DNA from: Verrucomicrobiia bacterium
Lineage (GTDB): Bacteria; Verrucomicrobiota; Verrucomicrobiia; Limisphaerales; UBA1319
Direction: 5' to 3'
NCBI GenBank assembly: GCA_017880715.1
Contig: JADGRT010000012.1
Coordinates: forward strand, 1 to 19,180
Length of the DNA stretch: 19,180 nt
The notes under the pieces are model-generated. The model did no database searches, had not been told where the DNA came from, and saw only the letters and a list, made by a program, of their open reading frames with translations. The number at the start of each line of letters is the position of its first letter. Position 1 is the first letter of the stretch. Shown here one piece after another: positions 6,252 to 13,448 of this stretch. The position numbers and the translations under genes are program-made.

Positions 6252-7628
6252 ATGGGTTTTAATCGACAAAAGCGAAATAAAACGCCGGCGCCTATAACTG
6301 GCGGGAAACGACACTGGTTTTTCCTCGCGGGTGGAATGGCATTCGGTTTCGCGTTGGGTTTGTGGGTCGCGGTTCGAGGTTATTTTCCCGGTTCCTCCCC
6401 GTTTCCAAGTTCGGCTCATGTGGGTGTCCCCCTTAGCCAGAACATCAGTTCCAATTGGTGCTCGCCCAAGAAACCGTGGGGAAATCTCGAATTTCAGAAC
6501 ATCACCATGGAAAGGCCGCCGGAATTCGTGCCGGAGCTCCCCGCCATGGCCCTGGAACCCCGCTGGTTTTTCGGCAACTGGGCGCCGTCTCAAATCCAAG
6601 CCCTGTTAAGTTCGAGCGATCTGACGGAGACTCAACGTCACGCATTGCTGGACACCCAACGATGGCAAAGCAGTACGAATGGCTGGTCGATCGCGCCCGG
6701 CACCAATGTGGCCTGGAGTTTGAGCCGCAAGGCGCGCCAGCAAATTTACACCACCCTGGCCCAATTCCCCGAAAACAATCCACAATGCGTGCCCTATCGC
6801 TTCCCGCTGGCCCACGAAGAGGAATGGCTGGCCAACAGCGGTCTGGCATCCAACACGTTAAGCCTGACCCGCAGCTTGATTTATCGCCGTGGCCAGTCAG
6901 CCTGTTTCTCCGATGTCGAGATTCTCTCGGTTCTTCCCTCGGAAGCCGAACGACACCGGTTGATTCGAACCCTATCGCGGTTTCCCGCGGTTTTTGTCAA
7001 CCTGCGAGTGGACTCCAACACGGTGCTCGAACCGATCATCCAATTCTGGGAACAGACCCGGCCGAGGCAGGATACCCAGCCCTTCCTGGAATCGCTGGCC
7101 CGTTTGCCGGGCAGTCCCACTATTAATATCGCCTATTTTCTGCCGCCGTTTGCCCGCACCCGGATGTACACGTATCCCGAGGGCAAGCTCGATAACCAGA
7201 ACTCGGGCCAGGACTGTTTCTGGACGGCCATGAATTTTTTCAATCGCCGGATCGACAGGCGCCTTTCGGACCCGCAAAAACGCATGCAGATCCTCAAGAC
7301 CGGCTATACGGAGATCAAAGGCCATCCAAACATTGGAGATATCATCCTGCTTCTGGACAAGGACCAGATTCCCATTCACGCCTGCGTTTACATCGCCGAG
7401 GATGTCGTGTTCACCAAGAACGGCGGAACCCGGCTTTCCCCCTGGCTGCTCATGAAAATATCCGACATGCTCTCGTATTACATGGAAACACAGCCTTTGC
7501 GGGTGGCGATCATGCGACAAAAAGGCAGAAAAGCGCCCCCGGCTTCCCTTAACTCTCTGAATGCCATCAAACGCGATGTGCCGACCGCCGCCGCCGCGGC
7601 CAATCAACGGGCCAAACTCATCGATTAA
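6252..7628 (+). CDS. Membrane-anchored protein with NlpC/P60-like C-terminal domain
   Basis: This 458-aa protein has a short basic N-terminus (RQKRNK..GGKR), then one membrane segment at about 22-41 (WFFLAGGMAFGFALGLWVAV), so most of it would face the periplasm. Residues 60-300 match no family I recognise. Residues 315-420 have the order expected of a circularly permuted or NlpC/P60-like papain fold: C322 in GQDCFWTAMNFF, then GHPNIGDIILLLD, then H377 in IPIHACVYIAEDVVF, then N390 in TKNGG. A Cys-His-Asn triad would fit a peptidase or amidase acting on peptidoglycan or a peptide bond. This is fold inference from motif order, not a confirmed family match. No clear Shine-Dalgarno precedes ATG 6252. 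The C-terminal tail is Ala/Pro-rich. Confidence 0.6.
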   Translation: MGFNRQKRNKTPAPITGGKRHWFFLAGGMAFGFALGLWVAVRGYFPGSSPFPSSAHVGVPLSQNISSNWCSPKKPWGNLEFQNITMERPPEFVPELPAMALEPRWFFGNWAPSQIQALLSSSDLTETQRHALLDTQRWQSSTNGWSIAPGTNVAWSLSRKARQQIYTTLAQFPENNPQCVPYRFPLAHEEEWLANSGLASNTLSLTRSLIYRRGQSACFSDVEILSVLPSEAERHRLIRTLSRFPAVFVNLRVDSNTVLEPIIQFWEQTRPRQDTQPFLESLARLPGSPTINIAYFLPPFARTRMYTYPEGKLDNQNSGQDCFWTAMNFFNRRIDRRLSDPQKRMQILKTGYTEIKGHPNIGDIILLLDKDQIPIHACVYIAEDVVFTKNGGTRLSPWLLMKISDMLSYYMETQPLRVAIMRQKGRKAPPASLNSLNAIKRDVPTAAAAANQRAKLID

Positions 7629-7731
7629 CATCGAGTGCTGTCGTCCGTCGTTTCGCCGACGGAACTGGCCGAGGAATTCACTGTTCCCCGCCCTATCAGG
7701 ACTTAGTAAAACTCCGCCCTCCGAGAGCTAC

Positions 7732-7813
7732 GCGTAGCGGCGTCTCGGCAGAGCGCCGCATTCCTTGCCCGAAACCGTTAAGTTGGCGGCGCTCTTCCGA
7801 GACGCCGCTACGC
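7732..7813. repeat. Inverted repeat with 28-bp arms between convergent genes
   Basis: The left arm is 7732-7759 (GCGTAGCGGCGTCTCGG then CAGAGCGCCGC). The right arm, 7786-7813, is its reverse complement with one mismatch, and the loop is 26 nt. It lies between the stops of two convergent genes, where a bidirectional terminator would be expected. The length and lack of T-runs also fit a dispersed REP-like element. Confidence 0.8.
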
Positions 7814-7831
7814 TCTGGCCTTTGGCTGAAC

Positions 7832-8686
7832 CTACCGGCGGACCGGCAAAACCGGCAAGCTCGGCGGCCCCCCGGGAACGGGCGGAGTGCTGTACCCGAT
7901 GGGCAGGTCCGGAGTGCTCAACGGGGTAGGCGGCAAGGGCGGGAAATTTCCGCGCGAAATTTGATCCCGATTCACCTCGCGATTGAGTTCCATCATGATC
8001 ACGGATTCATCGTGCTGAGCTTGTGATTGCTGCTCAGTTTGTATTCTGACCGCCCGGGATGGCAGGCGAAATTGGGAGTTGATGTCGATGCCCGAATTGG
8101 CGCCCCCCTGAGGCGACAATGGCGTGGTCAGGGAAGCACCCGGTGCCATTCGAGGCATTCCGCCGGGCATATTCGGCATCCCCGCCGGCATGACACCGGG
8201 TGGTAAATTGAGGGCCGGCACGCCCGGCATTCCTGGCACCATACCCGGCACTCCGGGCGCCCCCGGCGGTGGCATGGCCGCCATCGGGTTCTTGAGGCCG
8301 TCCACCTCGAAAGTCATCACCTTCTCCACCCCGGCGGTGCGCACCTTGACCGATCCCGCTTTGGTGTCGATTTCCAAAACCTCCAAGGAATCCTTGCCCT
8401 CGCCCTCGGAAAGACTGCAGTACTCAGGTGTCTTGCCCGGCAACGACACCATGAAATAGGCTTTCTTGACCTTGTAAGTGTTCGAAATGCCCGTGATCTT
8501 GACATTACTGGGCGTGACTGGCGGTGTGGGCGCCGTCTGAACCGGGGGCGGAGCCGGATCCTTCAAACCGAAGACGTTGCGCCCGACAATGTTCTGATAG
8601 GGATTGCTGCTGGCTTCGGTGAGCGCGCCCTGAACATCGGCGCCCAGCCAAATACCCCCGGCCAGCAAGATTAACGATTTGTCCAT
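7832..8686 (-). CDS. GspC/PilP-like exported protein with Pro/Gly/Met-rich tail
   Basis: The start is ATG 8686 (MDKSLILLAGGIWLGADV), which puts a signal-like segment at the N-terminus and gives 284 aa. An in-frame ATG at 8728 would add 14 hydrophobic residues and remains possible. Residues about 27-125 follow the pattern of the homology region of type II secretion GspC and pilus PilP proteins: NPYQNIVGRNVFGL, a Pro-rich linker, VKITGIS, KAYFMVS, EYCSLSEGEG, LEVLEID and GSVKVRTAGVEKVMTFE. Residues about 130-195 are low-complexity repeats built on PGVPGM/MPGGMP. The C-terminus is Pro-rich. No other secretion genes are nearby, so it stands alone here. It may contact an outer-membrane secretin or belong to a lone relative of that family. 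Confidence 0.55.
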   Translation of the reverse strand: MDKSLILLAGGIWLGADVQGALTEASSNPYQNIVGRNVFGLKDPAPPPVQTAPTPPVTPSNVKITGISNTYKVKKAYFMVSLPGKTPEYCSLSEGEGKDSLEVLEIDTKAGSVKVRTAGVEKVMTFEVDGLKNPMAAMPPPGAPGVPGMVPGMPGVPALNLPPGVMPAGMPNMPGGMPRMAPGASLTTPLSPQGGANSGIDINSQFRLPSRAVRIQTEQQSQAQHDESVIMMELNREVNRDQISRGNFPPLPPTPLSTPDLPIGYSTPPVPGGPPSLPVLPVRR

Positions 8687-8871
8687 TCGAATCACAAACA
8701 CAAAATAAACGATCACCTGGTAAAACACCAGCCCGGAATTTTAGTTGCGTTCGCGGGATTCCAATAGGCCCACCGATTTCCCAATCCGCAGCCCATCCGA
8801 AAACGCGAATTCAGCTTGCCTGCGCTGACGGCATCGATTATGTAATCCAGCTATAACCTGAAGAGGTAATC

Positions 8872-9564
8872 ATGGAAGAGAATTTTATTGACTTCAAATG
8901 CCCCGGTTGCGGCGACCCGATCTCCTTTCCGGAATCGTTCCGGGGATTGCTCCAGGAGTGCCCCGGTTGCGCGGAAAGCGTGATGGTGCCCTCCGATGGC
9001 AGCGGGGTGGGCCGGCAGCCACCCCTTCCCCTGACCACCGACCGGTTGGTTCTCCGGCGGTTGCGCGGGACCGATTGGAAGGACTTGCTGGAACTCACCT
9101 CGGACGAGGAATTGTTTCGTTACTTGGAAGGCCGGCCGCTCAGTGAAGAGGAAATCCTGCAGTGGCTCGAAAACGACCGCCATGCCAAGCTGACCACGCC
9201 CAACCAAACGTTCTGCCTGGGGATGGAACTTCGGGACGGCGGCAAGCTGGTCGGCTATCTATCGCTCGGCTTCACCGAACCCCAGCGTCTCCAAGTCGGG
9301 TTCAACCTTTTTCTGAGCCAAAGTTGCCAACGGAAGGGTTTGGCAGCCGAGGCGCTTGCCGCCATGCTCGAGTTCTGCTTTGCGGGCATCAGCTTGCACC
9401 GGGTCACCGCGTCGTGCGACAGCCGGCACGCCGCGGCCTGCCGGCTGTTCGAGAAAGCCGGCCTGAGGCGTGAAGGCGAATTTCTGAAAGACCATCGCCT
9501 GAACGACGAATGGGCCAACACGGTTCACTACGCGCTCCTGAAAGAAGAGTATCGGCGATCCTAA
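8872..9564 (+). CDS. GNAT N-acetyltransferase with N-terminal zinc ribbon
   Basis: This 230-aa protein starts at ATG 8872, preceded by GAAGAGG at good spacing. Residues 10-33 form a zinc ribbon (C10-x2-C13, C30-x2-C33, in CPGCGDP and CPGCAES). Residues about 50-225 are a RimJ/RimL-type GNAT domain: TDRLVLRRL, the acetyl-CoA-binding QRKGLAAEAL segment, and ASCDSRHAAACRLFEKAGLRREG. It transfers an acetyl group from acetyl-CoA, probably to an amine of a protein or small molecule. The substrate is not readable. It is divergent from the GspC-like gene with a 185-bp gap. A strong hairpin follows its stop. The acetyltransferase call is firm. The fused ribbon is uncommon and could position a partner protein or nucleic acid. 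Confidence 0.85.
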   Translation: MEENFIDFKCPGCGDPISFPESFRGLLQECPGCAESVMVPSDGSGVGRQPPLPLTTDRLVLRRLRGTDWKDLLELTSDEELFRYLEGRPLSEEEILQWLENDRHAKLTTPNQTFCLGMELRDGGKLVGYLSLGFTEPQRLQVGFNLFLSQSCQRKGLAAEALAAMLEFCFAGISLHRVTASCDSRHAAACRLFEKAGLRREGEFLKDHRLNDEWANTVHYALLKEEYRRS

Positions 9565-9573
9565 CCACGATTC

Positions 9574-9642
9574 TTTCGTCCTCGTCCTTCGTCCTCGAAA
9601 AAAACCTTGAATCGAGGACGAGGGACGAGGACGAGGACGAAA
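9574..9642. terminator. Hairpin of repeated GTCCTCG units between convergent genes
   Basis: The left arm TTTCGTCCTCGTCC..TTCGTCCTCGA (9574-9598) pairs with TCGAGGACGAGGGACGAGGACGAGGACGAAA, split as 9612-9630 and 9631-9642. Both arms are built of short GAGGAC/GTCCTC repeats. It lies 10 bp after the acetyltransferase stop and 16 bp before the esterase stop, so a bidirectional terminator is the simplest reading. Confidence 0.65.
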
Positions 9643-9657
9643 AGGTCCCGCGCTCCA

Positions 9658-10956
9658 TCATTTCACCGGGGCCGGATTGCCTTTAATGAGGGTCTGCTTC
9701 CACACGTTAAACCGGGCGTTGTAAGGGCCATGCGAGCCGTTCTTCTCGCCATGTTCACCCAAGGGAAGCACCACGATTTCCTTCGGTCCGCGCAATTGGT
9801 TGCAGGCGGCAAAGACGCCAGGTGACGGGCAGGTCGTGTCGATCAAGCCGACGCCGACGAGCACCGGACATTTCACCTGCGAAGCGAAGTTGACTACATC
9901 GTAGTACCGGGCGGCATTGCGGACCTTGGCCTCATCCTTGCCCTTGACCTGCCAATGCCACATCGGCCAGCCGGGAAGACGATCGGCCAGCGGCCCATTC
10001 AGGTCGCAACCGGCGGGGACGCAAGCCATGACCGCTGAAATCTTCGGGTGCAGGGCTGCGGTTACGAAGGACTGCAAACCACCCTGGCTGCCACCGGTGA
10101 CGACCAGCGTGCGTCCGTCCCAATCTGAACGTTCGGTGAGGTATTGCGCGGCCCGGAAACAGGAGAGGTACATCCGCAGGAAATAGCTGGTCTCACGGTC
10201 GTCGTTTCCAATCGAAGGATAGTCCTTCAATGGGCCGGCGGCCTGGTCCGTGTAGAACTGCTCACGCTCGTCAATGGGCAGGTCATGGGCATTGACGTTG
10301 AGCACGAGCCAACCCTCGGCAGCGCGGTCAGTCACCCAGCCCTTTTGCAGGGAGTAAACGCCTGCCCACTGGACGATCAGCATGGCCGGAAGCTTGTCAC
10401 CTTGTTGGGGACGGGCGAGTTGGCCGCGGATGTGAGAGCCGCGAATGTTGTCCAGGGTGATCTTGAAGTAATCGACGTTGGTTTTGCCCGCGTCGGCGGG
10501 GGCCAATTCCGGGTTCATGGGTACCGACGCCAGATCCTTGAGCTTGCCCTGCCAGAAAGCGTCGAAGTCGTCCGGGCGGGGTAAAGCGGGCTGGATTTTA
10601 TCGGGCGAGACGAGCGCGCCGCCGAGGGTCTTGAGTGGTTTGGCGTTCGTGGTGGTAATGCTTGCCTCCACGAGCAGCCAGCCTGGCTCATCAAGTTTGG
10701 CTTCGATTTGCCCCTTGCCTTCTGAAAGGGTGGCCTTGCCCTTGGCCAATTCAGCCAGGCCGCCTTGCTTGAGGATGTAACTAACTTCGGAGACATCGAC
10801 CCCTTTAACCTGAAGGTTCCAGCGAATGGTCTGGCCGGGCTGATAAATGCCCTGGGCGTGGTCGGGGGCGACGATGATCTCCTGGCAGCGGGATGCGGCC
10901 GGCACGAGGAGACAAAGAGCAACGGCGAAGATCGAGGAGCGGTTGTGAGGTGTCAT
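9658..10956 (-). CDS. Secreted acetyl esterase, acetylxylan esterase/cephalosporin-C deacetylase type (CE7-like)
   Basis: This 432-aa protein has an N-terminal signal peptide (residues about 1-24, IFAVALCLLVPAASRC). Residues 26-118 form a β-rich leading domain. The α/β-hydrolase domain follows, with catalytic serine S290 in GGSQGG, aspartate D373 in GLIDTTCP and histidine H402 or H409 in the EHGEKNGSHG segment. The AXE1-like pattern includes RPDDFDAFWQ and the GSHIRGQLARP strand. Such enzymes remove acetyl groups from xylan or short acetylated sugars. The leading β domain makes it longer than classic cytosolic CE7 enzymes (about 320 aa). It precedes a minus-strand recG with a 23-bp inverted repeat between, so it is probably its own unit. 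It may work with the glycosidase at 13449-15005. Confidence 0.8.
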   Translation of the reverse strand: MTPHNRSSIFAVALCLLVPAASRCQEIIVAPDHAQGIYQPGQTIRWNLQVKGVDVSEVSYILKQGGLAELAKGKATLSEGKGQIEAKLDEPGWLLVEASITTTNAKPLKTLGGALVSPDKIQPALPRPDDFDAFWQGKLKDLASVPMNPELAPADAGKTNVDYFKITLDNIRGSHIRGQLARPQQGDKLPAMLIVQWAGVYSLQKGWVTDRAAEGWLVLNVNAHDLPIDEREQFYTDQAAGPLKDYPSIGNDDRETSYFLRMYLSCFRAAQYLTERSDWDGRTLVVTGGSQGGLQSFVTAALHPKISAVMACVPAGCDLNGPLADRLPGWPMWHWQVKGKDEAKVRNAARYYDVVNFASQVKCPVLVGVGLIDTTCPSPGVFAACNQLRGPKEIVVLPLGEHGEKNGSHGPYNARFNVWKQTLIKGNPAPVK

Positions 10957-11097
10957 GGTTTCTCTGGTGATGAATGGATTGCCATCGCGTTCCGATCGTT
11001 GTTTGAATTACGTTGTTATCCTATGCCATGTACCGAGCGGATGCCAAGACAAACACACGCGGCGTGGCGGCACTGGAACATACCAACTCACTTTTCC

Positions 11098-11167
11098 GGA
11101 GCGCGGACATTCCTGTCCGCTTGGGTGTTTGCCAGCACAAAGAGGCGGACAGGAATGTCCGCGCTCC
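11098..11167. repeat. Perfect 23-bp inverted repeat between recG and the esterase gene
   Basis: The arms are 11098-11120 (GGAGCGCGGACATTCCTGTC then CGC) and 11145-11167, an exact reverse complement, with a 24-nt loop. Each arm also contains the near-palindrome GCGGACATTCCTGTCCGC. It ends 5 bp from the recG stop codon, so it may terminate recG, but its form is that of a dispersed repeat. Confidence 0.8.
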
Positions 11168-11171
11168 CTGC

Positions 11172-13190
11172 TCACGCGCGCGTCGAATATGCCTTCGCCA
11201 GACCTCTGGCGCGTTCGACCAGCGCCAAATCCCGGGCCAACTCCGCAAACCGGAACCGGGGCAGCCCGCTTTGCTGCTGGCCCAGGAATTCGCCCGGCCC
11301 CCGCAGTTGCAGATCGGCCTCGGCAATGCGAAAGCCATCCACCGTTTCTTCGAGGACCTGCAAACGTTCTCTGGCCACGGGCGTTTTCAGATCTGCCACC
11401 AGGATGCAAAACGACTCATGCGCGCCCCGCCCGATACGCCCGCGCAACTGGTGCAATTGCGCCAGTCCAAACCGCTCCGCGTTTTCAATCAGCATAATCG
11501 TGGCGTTGGCTACGTCAATGCCCACCTCGATCACGGTCGTGGCCAGCAGCACGTGCAACTCGCCTGCCCGAAACCCGTCCAATACCCGGTCCTTGGCCTC
11601 AGCGCTCAACCGCCCGTGCAGCAGCCCGATTTTCCAGGGTGTTAGTTGCTTTTCCAGGTTTTCGTACTCGGCCGTGACGGCTTTCAGCCCCGCCTTTTCC
11701 GACTCATCGATGAGCGGATACACCACATAAGCCTGGCGGCCTTCGGCCAGTTTGCCGCGCACGAATTCCCAGACTTTGGGCATGGCAGCCGCGCTCCGGA
11801 CATAGGTGCGAACGCGTCCCCGCCCCGGTGGCATTTGATCAAGCACCGAGCAATCCAGATCGCCATATAGGGTCAATCCCAGCGTGCGTGGTATGGGCGT
11901 CGCGGTCATGACCAGCAGATGCGGATAAATGCCCTTGCGCACCAGTTTTTCGCGTTGAGTCACCCCAAACTTATGCTGCTCGTCGATGATCACCAGGCCG
12001 AGCTTCTCCAGTCCAAAGCCATCTTCGATCAACGCGTGCGTGCCCACGACCAAATGAGGCGCAGCGGGGCTGCCATCGGACGCGGGTTGTTTCGCTGCCG
12101 CCAACCCAGATCCCTGGTTGGCCGGAAGTTTGCGGCTGCCCGTCTGTAATGCCACCCCGATTCCCAGAGGCGCAAACCAACCCTGGAACGTTCGGTAATG
12201 TTGTTCCGCCAAAACTTCGGTGGGCGCCATCAGCGCCACGCTGAATCCGCTCTCGATGGCCATCAACGCGCAGCAGCCGGCGACCACCGTTTTGCCCGAT
12301 CCCACATCGCCCTGCAATAATCGCCGCATCGGTTGATCGCCGGCAAGGTCGCGCCGCAATTCCCGGAGCACCCGGGCCTGGGCTTCCGTCAGAGTAAATT
12401 TTAATTGCTTCAGCAGCGGCCGGATAAGCCGGTTGTCACCGCCACAGGGCAAAGCCCGGGCATTGCGCTGCAAGGCCTGGCGCCGGCGCTGGATTTCCAA
12501 CTGGAAGTCCAGCAACTCGTCCAGGGCCAGCCGTTGGCGGGCGCGCTCGAACTCGGCTAACTCGGCTGGGAAATGCAAATCATGAACCGCCTGGGCGCGA
12601 CTGGGAAGATCGATCACGGGAATGCCGGGATGACAATCGGCAATCCCCGCCCCGAATTCCGCCAACGTGCGCCAGATCAACGCGCGCAGCCAGCGCTGGG
12701 GCAAACCCTCGGTAAGCGGATAGATCGGCACGATGCGGTTGAGGTGGATGGAGTTTTCCTCGCCGGTTTCGATGACCTCGGTCTCCGGGTGGTCCATGGT
12801 GCGCGGTTTGAGCCCGATGGTCTTGCCATAGACCATGACCTCGTCGCCCACTTTGAAGTAATGCTGCATGAACGGCAGATTCCACCAGCGACAATGCAAG
12901 CGAGCCGAACCGTCATCGAGAATGAACTCATAAACCGACTGCGTTCCCTTCCGGAAACGCTTCAGGCCATGGGCCACGATGGTGCCGCGCACACTGGCCG
13001 CCTCGCCGGCGGATAATTGCCGGATGGCCTTCCATTGCCGCCGGTCTTCTTGGCGCCGCGGCCGGTGCAACAGTAAATCCCCAACCGTGAAAAGTTCCAG
13101 GCGCGCGAGTTGAGCGGCCCGTTCGGAGCCAATCCCGCGCAGGGACGGCAGCGGGGCCTGGAGCGGATTGACCGGTTCGGGCTGGGTCAT
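11172..13190 (-). CDS. recG: ATP-dependent DNA helicase RecG
   Basis: RecG remodels stalled replication forks and branch-migrates Holliday junctions. I place the start at ATG 13190 (MTQPEPVNPL), giving 672 aa. An in-frame ATG at 13262 would add 24 residues with no match to the family. The N-terminal wedge/OB region spans about 15-150 (PLPSLRGIGSERAAQL; GTIVAHGLKRFRKGTQSVYEFILDD, an OB fold split at residues 69-93). Walker A is GDVGSGKT (294-301). The box II motif is DEQH (403-406), followed by TATPIPRT. The C-terminal half carries the RecA-like second domain, with ATTVIEVGIDV and QLRGRIGRG. A short Gly/Ala/Pro-rich insertion lies at about 352-376 between motifs Ia and II. No operon partner is evident. 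Confidence 0.95.
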   Translation of the reverse strand: MTQPEPVNPLQAPLPSLRGIGSERAAQLARLELFTVGDLLLHRPRRQEDRRQWKAIRQLSAGEAASVRGTIVAHGLKRFRKGTQSVYEFILDDGSARLHCRWWNLPFMQHYFKVGDEVMVYGKTIGLKPRTMDHPETEVIETGEENSIHLNRIVPIYPLTEGLPQRWLRALIWRTLAEFGAGIADCHPGIPVIDLPSRAQAVHDLHFPAELAEFERARQRLALDELLDFQLEIQRRRQALQRNARALPCGGDNRLIRPLLKQLKFTLTEAQARVLRELRRDLAGDQPMRRLLQGDVGSGKTVVAGCCALMAIESGFSVALMAPTEVLAEQHYRTFQGWFAPLGIGVALQTGSRKLPANQGSGLAAAKQPASDGSPAAPHLVVGTHALIEDGFGLEKLGLVIIDEQHKFGVTQREKLVRKGIYPHLLVMTATPIPRTLGLTLYGDLDCSVLDQMPPGRGRVRTYVRSAAAMPKVWEFVRGKLAEGRQAYVVYPLIDESEKAGLKAVTAEYENLEKQLTPWKIGLLHGRLSAEAKDRVLDGFRAGELHVLLATTVIEVGIDVANATIMLIENAERFGLAQLHQLRGRIGRGAHESFCILVADLKTPVARERLQVLEETVDGFRIAEADLQLRGPGEFLGQQQSGLPRFRFAELARDLALVERARGLAKAYSTRA

Positions 13191-13448
13191 GGCGTGAAAT
13201 TCATTAATCGGCGGCGCGCAATGCCATGGCCGGATTTTGGCAAAACCAGCCCCGGGATTCAAAGTAATTTTGACAGACCGCCCCTCCCCGGGTGCAATCC
13301 ACTGTGTTCGCTCCAGAGCTTGGCTGGAGGACGGCGGACGGGCTCCGCCCTCCGAACCATAGAGGACGCCCGCGCGCCGTCTCAGCCGCAGAGTGGACTC
13401 CGAAAAAAAGTGAGTTGTACCCTCGGCAGCCTGTTACCGCGGTCTCCA
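13191..13448. other. Intergenic region with stacked hairpins (13311-13353)
   Basis: I see no gene here. CTCCAG-agcttgg-CTGGAG (13311-13329) overlaps a second hairpin, GGCGGA-cgggc-TCCGCC (13333-13349), which is extended by GGAG/CTCC at 13326-13353. The hairpins lie between two minus-strand genes and may terminate the upstream glycosidase transcript or be another REP-like element. The recG promoter should lie in the AT-richer part nearer 13260. Confidence 0.5.

Noticed and set aside
10765..11730. Long plus-strand frame (321 aa) over the recG end and the esterase start
   Set aside because: It runs through a 23-bp inverted repeat and two real genes on the other strand, and is Ser/Arg/Pro-rich with no family pattern.
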